A stretch of 35,626 nt of DNA, from the NCBI GenBank assembly GCA_018240745.1, contig JAFEFF010000027.1:1-35626 (forward strand), written 5' to 3'. This document shows positions 16,710-24,404 of the stretch, one piece after another; position 1 is the first letter of the stretch, and each line of letters opens with the position of its first letter. This stretch comes from Pseudomonadota bacterium. Its GTDB lineage: Bacteria; Pseudomonadota; Alphaproteobacteria; Reyranellales; Reyranellaceae. The notes beneath the pieces were generated by a model that had not been told where the DNA came from, made no database searches, and saw only the letters and a list, made by a program, of their open reading frames with translations. The translations under genes were made by a program, and so were the position numbers.

Positions 16710-17318
16710 TCAGTAACCGCCGCCATTGAGCAGAGTCCGCAGGTTCGATTCGAACTGCTGCACCATGCCGGCTACCGGATTGGCCGGGGGAGCCGCGTGG
16801 CGCGGCTGCGAGCGCGCGGCGACCTGCTCGGGCGTCAGGCGTGGACCGGCATCCTGCTGCAGCCGGGCCAGCAGCCTGCCGTCGACCGGAACCGGACCGT
16901 TGCCGCCGCGGCTCTCGTTGTACTGCTGCACGGCGGCCATGGTCGCGGGCCCAAGCTCGCCATCCGCCGGGCCCGGATTGAAGCCGAGCGCGATCAGCTC
17001 GCTCTGCACATCGCGGATGCCGCCATGGTCGAGCGGCAGCGGCGGCAGGCGGTCCGGCGAGTCCTTCTGCGGTGCGGCGGCGGCCTGCTGGGCGGGTGAC
17101 GACTGCTCGCTGGCGGGCGGTTGCTGCTGAGGGCCGGCCTGCTGCGGCGCCGGCTGGGCGCCACTCGACGTGTTGTCTTGCGCGGCCGGCGGCAGCGGCG
17201 GGAGCTTCATCGGTTCGCCGGTCTGCGCGCCCGCGCCGGCCACCCAGCCGGCCAGCACCGCGGCGGCCAGCACTGGAGCGGCCAGGGTGCCTGCAAGGAA
17301 TGTCGATTGGCGGGCCAT
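16710..17318 (-). CDS. Secreted peptidoglycan-binding domain protein
   Basis: A 202-residue exported protein. The signal peptide (LAGTLAAPVLAAAVLAGWVAG, cut near GAGAQ) is followed by a Pro/Gln-rich low-complexity linker (about 35-95). Then comes one PG_binding_1-like domain, IRDVQSELIALGFNPGPADG-ELGPATMAAVQQYN. The domain binds cell-wall peptidoglycan in other proteins; no catalytic domain is attached, so it may be a wall-anchored accessory protein. The open frame runs 18 codons upstream, but the ATG at 17318 has GAGGT 7 bases before it and starts the signal peptide. It may be co-transcribed with the upstream lipoprotein gene, another envelope protein, although a hairpin lies between them. 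Confidence 0.8.
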   Translation of the reverse strand: MARQSTFLAGTLAAPVLAAAVLAGWVAGAGAQTGEPMKLPPLPPAAQDNTSSGAQPAPQQAGPQQQPPASEQSSPAQQAAAAPQKDSPDRLPPLPLDHGGIRDVQSELIALGFNPGPADGELGPATMAAVQQYNESRGGNGPVPVDGRLLARLQQDAGPRLTPEQVAARSQPRHAAPPANPVAGMVQQFESNLRTLLNGGGY

Positions 17319-17335
17319 GGCAGTTACCTCGATGA

Positions 17336-17364
17336 GGGAACGGCACCGGGCGGTGCGAGTTCCC
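17336..17364 (-). terminator. Hairpin between lipoprotein and PG-binding genes
   Basis: GGGAAC (17336-17341) pairs with GTTCCC (17359-17364), with an inner CACCG/CGGTG pair. There is no T-tract, so it may be an RNA-processing or attenuating hairpin rather than a terminator. Confidence 0.35.
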
Positions 17365-17400
17365 ATCGCCACTGGCGCAGAGAGGAAACTGCCGGCGGCG

Positions 17401-17640
17401 TTACATGCGAAGAGCGCCGGGATAGTCGCTGCCGGGCGGGCAGGGGATATCGACGTAGCCCTGCCGGCCGACCGACCAGACCGGCCCGCAATAGGGCACG
17501 AAGCTGGACTTCAGCGACTCGAGGCCGGCAGCGGCCGACGGCGTCGGCGCCTGCGCCGCCTCGGGGCGGATCATCCATCCACAGCCGCCAAGAGTGGAGG
17601 AAAGAAGAGCGGCGAGCAGGATCGACTTGGTCATGTTCAT
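17401..17640 (-). CDS. Small putative lipoprotein
   Basis: A 79-residue protein with a lipoprotein signal: a charged N-terminus (MNMTKS), a hydrophobic stretch ILLAALLSST, and the lipobox LGGC with the lipidated cysteine at residue 20. After it comes a short Ala/Pro-rich stretch and the segment FVPYCGPVWSVGRQGYVDIPCPPG. The two cysteines there could form a disulfide. I do not recognise a family. The start may be the first or third codon, and GAGG lies about 10 bases upstream of the first. It probably sits at an envelope membrane near the PG-binding protein encoded next. Confidence 0.65.
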   Translation of the reverse strand: MNMTKSILLAALLSSTLGGCGWMIRPEAAQAPTPSAAAGLESLKSSFVPYCGPVWSVGRQGYVDIPCPPGSDYPGALRM

Positions 17641-17783
17641 GTCTGCACATACCTCACTTCAGTAGGCCCCGAACCACCCGACGCGCGGGGGCGCATCGGC
17701 TTCGCATCTGGAAGTGTACACGACTGTCTCTGCCGGCAAACGTGCCTGTTTCGCCATCGCCGCCACTGCCCGCAGGACGCGCA

Positions 17784-18560
17784 CTAGGCAATCGCCCGCC
17801 CGCCATCGACGTAGAGATTGGCGCCGTTGATGTAGGCCCCGGCTTCGGAGCACAACAGCAGGGCCGCGCCGGCGAGATCGTCGGGCGTGCCGAGCCGGCC
17901 GGCCGGGATGCGTTGCACCAGCGCCTCGCCTTCGCTCGCCATCTGGGCGCGGTTGCGCGCGGTGAGGATGGCGCCGGGCGCCAGATTGTTCGCCGTGACG
18001 CCCTGGCCGCCGAACTGGCGCGCAAGGTTCCAGGCCCAGTTGAGCTGCGCCGCCTTGGTGCCGGCATAGACCATCATCTGCGGATGCGGCCGCACCTGCT
18101 GCACGCTGCCGATCGTGACCACGCGGCCCCAGCCGCGCGCGCCCATCGGCGGCACGAGCGCCTGCAGGAGCTCGAGCGGGCTGCGCAGGTTGACCGCAAT
18201 CTGTCGGTCGAAGCGCTCCCGCGAGATGCCCTCGTACGCCTCGGGCAATTCGATCGAAGCGTTCAGCACCAGAATGTCGACCGGCGACCACGCGGTGACG
18301 GACTGGGCAAGGCGATGCCCCGCCTCGTCGAGCGCGAAATCCTGGCCGAACGCCTTGGCCGTGCCGCGCGCCTGCTCGATCTCCTGCACCACGTTGTCGG
18401 CATCGGTCGCCTCCTCGGGCGTGCCGGCATGATGGATGGCGAGCCGCGCCCCGGCGCCCGCGAGGGCGAGCGCAATGGCGCGGCCGATCTCGCGGCGCGC
18501 GCCGGTGACCAGCGCCGTCCGGCCGGTCAGGCGAAAACGGTCGAACGGAGTCGATGGCAT
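17784..18560 (-). CDS. SDR-family oxidoreductase
   Basis: A 258-residue short-chain dehydrogenase/reductase. The cofactor motif is a variant TGARREIG (19-26), where a third glycine is usual; the NNAG element is replaced by LNAS. The catalytic residues are S in TIGSVQQ near 148 and YxxxK in YAGTKAAQ near 163, followed by NNLAPGAI. These changes are seen in some SDRs and do not by themselves exclude activity. I chose the ATG at 18560, which has GGAG 6 bases upstream, over a TTG seven codons earlier. The substrate is unknown. The gap 17641-17783 to the lipoprotein gene holds nothing else I can support. Confidence 0.85.
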   Translation of the reverse strand: MPSTPFDRFRLTGRTALVTGARREIGRAIALALAGAGARLAIHHAGTPEEATDADNVVQEIEQARGTAKAFGQDFALDEAGHRLAQSVTAWSPVDILVLNASIELPEAYEGISRERFDRQIAVNLRSPLELLQALVPPMGARGWGRVVTIGSVQQVRPHPQMMVYAGTKAAQLNWAWNLARQFGGQGVTANNLAPGAILTARNRAQMASEGEALVQRIPAGRLGTPDDLAGAALLLCSEAGAYINGANLYVDGGRAIA

Positions 18561-18638
18561 GAAGGCTCCGGATGGTGACAAACGCCGTCAGCTTAGCGCA
18601 CACGTGCGAGCGTCGTTGGCGGGTGTCTCCGGGCGCAC

Positions 18639-19793
18639 TCACCTGGCGAATTTGAGAGCGATTTCCGCGAGCCTCTTCGACTCGGCCTCGAGTGACTCCC
18701 GAAGCTTCGGTTGCCGCTTCGCATCGATGCCTTCGATTCTGTGATCGATCTCGAGCCTGCGTTGATCCAGGGTCCTGGCCGGAGAGGGACCGAACTGCAC
18801 CATCAAACGCGACGTCCGGTCGTTCTTGGCAACCGTCAGCAGGTTGAGCGCGGTGGTCATCACGTCCTCCGGCGGTACGCCGGGCTCTATCGGCACGATC
18901 GCCGCGCAAAACTGCAATCTGTAGTCTGCGACCTGATCGGGAGTCATGTAGTCCTTCAGGATCGTGTCCTTGATCTCTCCCTCGTACCGCGTGCAGGCAT
19001 CTTTCAGGCGGTTCACGAACCCGATTGCCCCGCTCACCTCGTCCAGCATGTGGAAGCAGAACTCGTCGCCGCCGGCATAGTGGCGGAACATCTCCACCTG
19101 GTTCTCGATCTCGCGCGGTGCGTCCTTGTTGGGGATCTTGAACGCATGCTCGTTGCGTCGCATCGAGTAGTAGGTTCGTGTCGCGAACAGCTCCAGCACG
19201 CGGTTCGCGCATACGTGGCTGATCTTGTTGAGGGCGCCGAGGTTGTCGAGGTCGATCAGGATGAGACACGACACCTTCGCGGCTGCGTCCGTCTGCAGCC
19301 AGGCCGCGGCGTGTCGTTGCCAACTGCGAAAGTTCGGGATCCCGGTTATCGGATCGGTCACCATCAGGTGGTCGGTCTGTGCCAGCGTGCGCTGGGTATG
19401 ACGAAGGTCCTGCTGCAGGGCCTCCTTCTCCCGCTCGATCCTTGCGAGCCGGTCTTCGAGGTCGCGCTCGACCTTTGCAATGCGGTCGTCGCGATCCTGC
19501 TCGGTCTTTGCGATCCGGTCCTCGGAATTCCAGCGGACCCAGATGGTCACGGCGCCGAACAGCAGCGCCACCGCGAAGAGTCCGGCAATCCACACGCCGG
19601 TTTTCAGTTGGGAGGGCTCGAGCAGAAACTGTTGGACGACCTCGGTGATGCTGTCCGGCAGCTTGAGCACGCCGGCGAGGGCGAGGACGTAGGTGAGGAA
19701 GAACGCGCCGGCAGACAGCCAGACGGTTCTCATCCACTTGGTGAGACTTCGGCCTTCGTTCTCCACGGCTCGGCCCCCGAATAGTGCGGGCAT
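18639..19793 (-). CDS. Membrane GGDEF-domain protein with hendecad coiled coil
   Basis: A 384-residue protein with two membrane helices (about 22-43 and 66-87) and a short periplasmic loop. Three successive 11-residue repeats follow, beginning DRIAKTEQDRD, DRIAKVERDLE and DRLARIEREKE (92-124). A cytosolic GGDEF domain starts near 147 (DPITGIPNFRSW) and carries an intact GGDEF at 241-245. GGDEF domains make cyclic di-GMP. Here the distance from the metal-site block (LIDLDNLGALNK) to GGDEF is about 18 residues longer than usual, and I see no RxxD inhibitory site before it, so activity and regulation may differ. The hendecads probably transmit a signal as a coiled coil. The ATG at 19793 lacks a strong Shine-Dalgarno; ATG 21 (MRTVWLS) is an alternative. 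Confidence 0.8.
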   Translation of the reverse strand: MPALFGGRAVENEGRSLTKWMRTVWLSAGAFFLTYVLALAGVLKLPDSITEVVQQFLLEPSQLKTGVWIAGLFAVALLFGAVTIWVRWNSEDRIAKTEQDRDDRIAKVERDLEDRLARIEREKEALQQDLRHTQRTLAQTDHLMVTDPITGIPNFRSWQRHAAAWLQTDAAAKVSCLILIDLDNLGALNKISHVCANRVLELFATRTYYSMRRNEHAFKIPNKDAPREIENQVEMFRHYAGGDEFCFHMLDEVSGAIGFVNRLKDACTRYEGEIKDTILKDYMTPDQVADYRLQFCAAIVPIEPGVPPEDVMTTALNLLTVAKNDRTSRLMVQFGPSPARTLDQRRLEIDHRIEGIDAKRQPKLRESLEAESKRLAEIALKFAR

Positions 19794-19834
19794 GCTACTT
19801 TCGGTTGCTGCACGGGGGAAGTGCTTCGTCTGCT

Positions 19835-20425
19835 TCAGCGCGCCATGCCCGGCGCGCCGTCCGGCACGTCGTAGAAGGCGAGCGTCATCGCCACGCTGCT
19901 GTAGTGGCCCATCAGGGTGATGACGTCGGTGATGCCGACATGGCCCAACGCCTTGACCGCGCGCTCGTACAGGCCGCGCGGCACCCAGCGGCCGTGGGTG
20001 AGCGCGATCGCCATCTCGTAGACCACCTGCTCGCGCTCGTCGTCGAACTTCGTCGGCAGTCCGCACAACATGGCGTCGACGGAGTCGGCCGGCAGGCCGG
20101 CCTGCTTGCCGATCCGCTCGTGCGCCGAGGTCGGGTAGGCCGAGCGCCAGTGGCTGGTGACGACGCACACCGCAATCTCGCGTTCGCGTTCGCTCAACGA
20201 GTACTTGCCGGGCTGGAAGTGCGCGCCGAACGGGCCGATGACCTTGGCGAGCCTGGGATTGAGGATCCAGATCTTGTTGGGGCCGGGCAGGCGGCCGCGC
20301 GATTCCATCATCGCCGCGTAGCCTTCCTTCTGCTCGGGCGTCATCTTGTCGACCGGAATCTCCGCATAGCGGCCGAAGGTTGGCGTGCCGGACGTCGGTT
20401 TGTCGGCCGTCGGTTTGTCGGACAT
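19835..20425 (-). CDS. Carboxymuconolactone decarboxylase (CMD)-family protein
   Basis: A 196-residue all-helical protein of the CMD/AhpD-like family. The core EREIAVCVVTSHWRSAYPTSAHERIGKQAGL has the family position of the reactive-site helix pair. However, it lacks the CxxC pair of AhpD peroxidase partners, so a thiol peroxidase role is not supported; a decarboxylase-like or unknown role remains. The N-terminus MSDKPTADKPTSGTPT contains a 13-base direct repeat (20394-20406 and 20409-20421, period 15) that duplicates five codons. The ATG at 20425 has GGAGGGAG about 8 bases upstream. Confidence 0.8.
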   Translation of the reverse strand: MSDKPTADKPTSGTPTFGRYAEIPVDKMTPEQKEGYAAMMESRGRLPGPNKIWILNPRLAKVIGPFGAHFQPGKYSLSEREREIAVCVVTSHWRSAYPTSAHERIGKQAGLPADSVDAMLCGLPTKFDDEREQVVYEMAIALTHGRWVPRGLYERAVKALGHVGITDVITLMGHYSSVAMTLAFYDVPDGAPGMAR

Positions 20426-20503
20426 GGGCGTTCTCCCTCCTGCAGTCTTGTCGCTGCAGTGGGAAGCGCGCCGGCGTCCCTGTCAACCGCACGGCGGCTT
20501 CGC

Positions 20504-20523
20504 CCGGCGGCGTGAACCGCCGG
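20504..20523 (-). terminator. Hairpin downstream of small secreted protein
   Basis: CCGGCGG (20504-20510), loop CGTGAA, CCGCCGG (20517-20523) is a perfect 7-bp hairpin 18 bases past the stop codon of the gene at 20542-20817. No T-tract follows, so termination is only suggested. Confidence 0.4.
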
Positions 20524-20541
20524 ACGAGGCAGCGGGCCGCG

Positions 20542-20817
20542 CTACGAGCGGCCGTTCTGGATCACGTGTGCGCCCGGCAGCGTGTGCGGCGGCGCGATGA
20601 CATGGCCCGCGCTGTCGAGGCGGTTGCCCCAGCGGTCGTAGCGGAAGCCGTACTCGTCGGTGAAGGCGACCTTGTGCTTGCCGGCCGGCGGCGAAGAGTT
20701 GTCGACGATCGGCGCCATCGGCGCCGCCGGCTGGGACATCGTCGCGGCGTTGGCTGCGCTGGCCATGCCGGCCACGCCTGTCAGGGTGAGTGCCAAAAGG
20801 GAGAGTCGCATGAACAT
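20542..20817 (-). CDS. Small secreted hypothetical protein
   Basis: A 91-residue protein with a clear signal peptide (MFMRLSLLALTLTGVAGMASAANA). The mature part contains a YGFRYDRWGNRLDSAGHVIAPP segment rich in Gly, Asp and aromatic residues. I do not recognise the family. The frame is open further upstream, but the ATG at 20817 has GGAGG 5 bases before it and starts the signal peptide, so the longer versions are unlikely. It is divergent from the dehydrogenase gene at 20946. Confidence 0.7.
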   Translation of the reverse strand: MFMRLSLLALTLTGVAGMASAANAATMSQPAAPMAPIVDNSSPPAGKHKVAFTDEYGFRYDRWGNRLDSAGHVIAPPHTLPGAHVIQNGRS

Positions 20818-20895
20818 CGTATCCTCCATGGTTTCCCTGCCCCTCGACTCCTGAATCAGCGCCCAGTTCTTGGCGCTGGCGTGGCATCGACCTAA

Positions 20896-20910
20896 AACCT
20901 TTGTAAGGTT
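20896..20910. promoter_or_regulatory. Candidate operator dyad
   Basis: AACCTTTGTAAGGTT is a perfect 6-bp dyad with a 3-base centre, located 35 bases before the start of the hydroxyacid dehydrogenase gene. A second hairpin, AGCGCC/GGCGCT, is at 20858-20877. The 128-base gap is a divergent promoter region, so a regulator binding site is plausible. Confidence 0.4.
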
Positions 20911-20945
20911 CACGCCGAGTTTGGTTCCGGAGGAAGAGTTCGTTC

Positions 20946-21932
20946 ATGCCGCATATCGTCGTTGCCGATCCCATCCACCCCGAGGGGATCGACCGCCTCC
21001 TGAAGGCGCCGGGCGTGACGCTCGACCATCCGGGCAAGCCCTCCAACCAATCGCTGGCCGAGCGCCTGCGCCGGGCCGACGGCCTGATCGTGCGCGGCAC
21101 GGTGGTCGACGCGGCGCTGCTGAAGCACGCCGAGCGGCTGAAGGTCGTCTGCCGCCACGGCGTCGGCTACGACCTGGTCGACGTGCCGTTGCTGACCAAA
21201 CGTGGCATCGCCCTGATGATCACGCCCGAGGCCAACGCCGCCTCGGTGGCCGAGCATGCGCTGATGCTGATGCTCTCGCTCGCGCGCAACGTCGTGGGCG
21301 TGTCCGCCGCGGTGCGGCGCGGCGACTGGAAGGTGGGCGGCCAGTCCAGCACCATCGAGCTGGGCGGGCGCAGCGTGCTGATCGTCGGCTTCGGCCGCAT
21401 CGGCACGCGGGTGGCGCGGCTCTGCACCGCCTTCGGCATGAAGGTGATGGTGCACGACCCGTACATTCCCGCCGGCACGATCCGCGGCGCGGGCTACGAG
21501 GCGATCAAGGAGCGCGATGCCGGTCTTGCCCGCGCCGACATCGTCACCATCCACATCCCCGCCAACGACAGGACGCGCGGCCTGGTCGACGCCGCATTCC
21601 TGGCGCAGATGAAGAAGGGCGCCATGCTGATCAACACCGCCCGCGGCACGCTGGTCGACGAGGCGGCGCTCGATGCGGCGCTGCGCTCCGGGCATCTCGC
21701 CGCCGCCGGTCTCGACGTGCTGCGCGACGAGCCGATGGTCGAGCCGCCGGCGATGCTGGCGCACGACAACCTGATCGTGACGCCGCACGTCGCGGCCAGC
21801 ACGACCGAGGGTCTGCGCCGCATGGCCTGGGATGCCGCCGGCAACGTCATCGATTTCCTCGCCGGCAAGATGGACCGCGACGCGGTCGTGAACGGCGAGG
21901 TGCTGGCAGAAGAAGTGACCTCGCCGCGATGA
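20946..21932 (+). CDS. D-2-hydroxyacid dehydrogenase
   Basis: A 328-residue NAD-dependent D-isomer-specific 2-hydroxyacid dehydrogenase of the phosphoglycerate dehydrogenase-like type. It has the substrate-domain block CRHGVGYDLVD, the dinucleotide motif GFGRIGTRVA, the RGTLVDE block with catalytic Arg context, an E in LRDEPMVEPP, and the catalytic His in TPHVAAST. It lacks the C-terminal ACT/regulatory domain of SerA, so serine synthesis is not implied. A GGAGGAAG ribosome-binding sequence lies about 10 bases upstream. It shares a 4-base ATGA overlap with chrA, an unusual pairing. The nearby dyad at 20896-20910 may control both. Confidence 0.9.
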   Translation: MPHIVVADPIHPEGIDRLLKAPGVTLDHPGKPSNQSLAERLRRADGLIVRGTVVDAALLKHAERLKVVCRHGVGYDLVDVPLLTKRGIALMITPEANAASVAEHALMLMLSLARNVVGVSAAVRRGDWKVGGQSSTIELGGRSVLIVGFGRIGTRVARLCTAFGMKVMVHDPYIPAGTIRGAGYEAIKERDAGLARADIVTIHIPANDRTRGLVDAAFLAQMKKGAMLINTARGTLVDEAALDAALRSGHLAAAGLDVLRDEPMVEPPAMLAHDNLIVTPHVAASTTEGLRRMAWDAAGNVIDFLAGKMDRDAVVNGEVLAEEVTSPR

Positions 21933-23146
21933 ACGCTGCCGCCAGCCAACCGGACACCGACTCGTTGGACAGCCCGCTGAAGGTGTTCCTCGTCTTCCTG
22001 CGCCTCGGGGTCACGAGCTTCGGGGGGCCGGTCGCCCATCTCGGCTTCTTCCGCAGCGAGTTCGTCGGCCGCCGCCGCTGGCTGAGCGAGGAGCACTACG
22101 CCGACATCGTCGCGCTCAGCCAGTTCCTGCCGGGGCCGGCGAGCAGCAAGGTCGGCATCATGGTCGGCGTGCTGCGCGCGGGCATCCCCGGCGCGTTGGC
22201 GGCGTGGCTCGGCTTCACGCTGCCGTCGGCGCTGGCGATGATCGCTTTCGGCTACGGGGTTTCCGCGGTCGGCGACCTCGGGAACGCGAGCTGGCTGCAC
22301 GGCCTCAAGATCGTCGCCGTCGCGGTGGTCGCCCAGGCGGTGTGGAACATGGCGAAGTCTCTCTGTCCCGACCGCCAGCGGCTGGCGATCGCGGCGGCGG
22401 CGACGGTGCTCGTACTGGCGGTCCCGTCGACGCCAGGCCAGATCGGGGCGATCGTCGCCGGCGGGTTGATCGGCTGGTTCTTCCTGCCGGGCGAGGCGAT
22501 CGCCTTCACGCCGCTGCCGGTACGAATCGGCCGGCTGTGGTCGGTGGGCGCGATCGTGCTGTTCTTCGTGCTGCTGTTCGGCCTGCCGCTCGCGGCTTCG
22601 TCGAGCGGCAGCCATGCGGTTGCGGTGTTCGACGCCTTCTACCGCTCGGGCTCGCTGGTGTTTGGCGGCGGGCACGTCGTGCTGCCGCTCCTGCAGGCCG
22701 CGACCGTGCAGCCGGGATGGGTCGGCAACGACGCCTTCCTCGCGGGCTATGGCGCTGCGCAGGCGGTGCCGGGACCGCTCTTCACGTTTGCCGCGTACCT
22801 CGGCACGGTGATGAACCAGCCGCCGAACGGCTGGGCGGGCGGCCTGCTGTGCCTCGCCGGCATCTTCCTGCCGTCGTTCTTCCTGGCGATCGGCCCGCTG
22901 CCGTTCTGGAGCTGGTTCCGCCAGCATCCGGCGATGCGCTCGGTCCTCAAGGGCGTGAACGCCGCCGTGGTCGGCCTGCTGCTGGCCGCGCTCTACACGC
23001 CCGTCTGGACCAGCGCGATCCACGCGCCGGCCGATTTCGCGATTGCCGCGGTGGCGCTGCTGCTGCTGGCCTCGTGGAAGGCGCCGCCGTGGCTGGTGGT
23101 CATCCTCGGTGCGGTTGCCGCCTTCGCGGTGACGCCAAGGGTCTGA
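21929..23146 (+). CDS. chrA: Chromate transporter ChrA
   Basis: A 405-residue membrane protein of the CHR family, which exports chromate. It is the long bidomain form with two related halves. The N-terminal half has RLGVTSFGGPVAHLGFFRSEFV and ALSQFLPGPASSKVGIMVG; the C-terminal half repeats the pattern as SLVFGGGHVVLPLL and GYGAAQAVPGPLFTFAAYLG. About 10-12 hydrophobic helices are expected. The ATG at 21929 overlaps the stop of the hydroxyacid dehydrogenase gene (ATGA), so translation is probably coupled. ChrA homologues do not always confer chromate resistance, and the actual substrate could be another oxyanion such as sulfate. Confidence 0.9.
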   Translation: MNAAASQPDTDSLDSPLKVFLVFLRLGVTSFGGPVAHLGFFRSEFVGRRRWLSEEHYADIVALSQFLPGPASSKVGIMVGVLRAGIPGALAAWLGFTLPSALAMIAFGYGVSAVGDLGNASWLHGLKIVAVAVVAQAVWNMAKSLCPDRQRLAIAAAATVLVLAVPSTPGQIGAIVAGGLIGWFFLPGEAIAFTPLPVRIGRLWSVGAIVLFFVLLFGLPLAASSSGSHAVAVFDAFYRSGSLVFGGGHVVLPLLQAATVQPGWVGNDAFLAGYGAAQAVPGPLFTFAAYLGTVMNQPPNGWAGGLLCLAGIFLPSFFLAIGPLPFWSWFRQHPAMRSVLKGVNAAVVGLLLAALYTPVWTSAIHAPADFAIAAVALLLLASWKAPPWLVVILGAVAAFAVTPRV

Positions 23147-23158
23147 GTGCGCTCAGAG

Positions 23159-23281
23159 CTACCTGACGAGGGTGACCGCGACGCTGCCGAGACAGGCGAG
23201 GATTACCAATCCCGCCAGGGTGAAGTCGGTCATCCTCTCACGCGTACGCTTGATCATGAGTTTGGGTGTACGCTCGATCAT
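23159..23281 (-). CDS. Possible 40-residue single-pass membrane peptide
   Basis: A short frame gives a basic N-terminus (MIERTPKL MIKRTRER) and then one hydrophobic helix, FTLAGLVILACLGSVAVTLV, ending VR-stop. This is the pattern of a small inner-membrane peptide with a cytosolic N-terminus. The first eight codons are a tandem near-duplication of the next eight. Three in-frame ATGs are possible (23281, 23257, 23233) and none has a well-placed ribosome-binding site, so the gene is tentative. It is convergent with chrA, ending 12 bases from its stop. Confidence 0.35.
   Translation of the reverse strand: MIERTPKLMIKRTRERMTDFTLAGLVILACLGSVAVTLVR
23244..23281. repeat. 14-bp direct repeat, 24-bp period
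   Basis: GTACGCTTGATCAT (23244-23257) and GTACGCTCGATCAT (23268-23281) differ at one base. They are spaced by exactly eight codons in the small frame on the minus strand. They could instead be a pair of regulator sites in the region between chrA and the cupin gene. Confidence 0.7.
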
Positions 23282-23467
23282 CGTCGACGACAACGGACGA
23301 TGCTTTCCCGAGGGGCGGCGGCGTGCGAGTTCGCTGCGCAGTGTGGTTTTTCGGCATCAGCATCGCCCCCGCGAGTGCCCGGAACAAGCCGCTCGACGGG
23401 CGTGTTCCGTGATTGTGCCGGCCGAAGATCGGTATCAAGCTTTGGGACTCGAAACCAGGAGGAACCC

Positions 23468-23902
23468 ATGGCACCCGACTCCGCGACGCTCCCTTCATCC
23501 AAGACCGCCGGGCAGAAGGTCGCCCACGGCCGCATCGCCGAGCCCGTGCTGGTCAAGGGACGGCGCGATTTCTTCACCTATCGCGATCTCGGCGTGGCCG
23601 ACGGCAGCGCCGGCGCGATGCGTGCGCAGGTGATGAAGGCCACCCGGGGCCTCAGCCAGCCGACCGGCTGGCACTATCACGAGTGCGACGGCCAGTTCAT
23701 CTACATCCTCAAGGGCTGGGTCGAGCTGCAGTTCGAGGACGGCCGCACCCTCAAGGTCGTGGAGGGCGATTCGCTCTTCATCCCGGGCTACCTGCGCCAC
23801 AACGAGATCCGCACCTCCGACGAGATGGAGATCCTCGAGGTCTCGATTCCGGGCGAGCTGGGCACGCGCCCCTGCGATCCGCCCGAGGGCTTCAAGAGCT
23901 AG
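23468..23902 (+). CDS. Cupin-domain protein
   Basis: A 144-residue single-domain cupin. The metal-site motif 1 is WHYHECDGQFIYILKGWVELQFEDG (H69, H71, then E/Q residues), and motif 2 is GDSLFIPGYLRHNE (H111). These residues usually hold a metal such as iron, manganese or zinc. Such proteins are sugar or small-acid binders, isomerases or dioxygenases; none of these can be chosen here. The start at 23468 has a strong AGGAGG 5 bases upstream. The upstream gap 23282-23467 contains no gene I can support and presumably carries the promoter. Confidence 0.88.
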   Translation: MAPDSATLPSSKTAGQKVAHGRIAEPVLVKGRRDFFTYRDLGVADGSAGAMRAQVMKATRGLSQPTGWHYHECDGQFIYILKGWVELQFEDGRTLKVVEGDSLFIPGYLRHNEIRTSDEMEILEVSIPGELGTRPCDPPEGFKS

Positions 23903-23924
23903 CGCGCCACTGGAGCGACCACGC

Positions 23925-24380
23925 TCAGCCGATGTAGTGAATACATGGCCGCAGCGCGTCGCCGGTCAGATCGAGAGTCGCGAGTGCCACCGGCAGGGTG
24001 AACCGGCGCGGCCCGGCACTCCCCGGATTGAGGTAGAGCACGCCGTCCATCGTCTCGATCTTCGGGCGATGCGAATGGCCCGATACGACCACATCGACTC
24101 CGGCAGCGGCCGGATCGAGATCCAGCTCGTCGAGGTTGTGAAGCACATAGATCGAGCGGCCGCCGAGCGTCAGCCATTCGGTTTGCGGGTGGTCGTCGGC
24201 CCACTTGCCCCTGTCGACGTTGCCTCGGATCGCCGTCGTCGGCGCGAGCGCACGCAGTCCCGAGATCACCCCGGCTGCGCCGATGTCGCCGGCATGGATG
24301 ATGTGGTCGACGCCCGCGAGTCGCTCGCACGCTTCCGGGCGCAGAAGGCCATGCGTATCGGAGACGATACCGATCAACAT
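23925..24380 (-). CDS. YfcE/MJ0936-type metallophosphoesterase
   Basis: A 151-residue calcineurin-like phosphoesterase of the small YfcE type, acting on phosphodiesters with a two-metal centre. The metal ligands are visible as DTH (D8, H10), GD (D32), GN (N54), a later His in VLHNLD, GHSHRPKIE and the end block LNPGS. Length matches the family. The ATG at 24380 has little ribosome-binding sequence. It follows the response-regulator gene by only 24 bases, so both are probably on one message. The physiological substrate is unknown. Confidence 0.9.
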   Translation of the reverse strand: MLIGIVSDTHGLLRPEACERLAGVDHIIHAGDIGAAGVISGLRALAPTTAIRGNVDRGKWADDHPQTEWLTLGGRSIYVLHNLDELDLDPAAAGVDVVVSGHSHRPKIETMDGVLYLNPGSAGPRRFTLPVALATLDLTGDALRPCIHYIG

Positions 24381-24404
24381 GGCCGGCGTGCCATGGCGCG
24401 ACGA

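Noticed and set aside
17784..18581. TTG start seven codons earlier for the SDR gene
   Set aside because: ATG at 18560 has a well-placed GGAG and gives the usual N-terminal distance to the cofactor motif.
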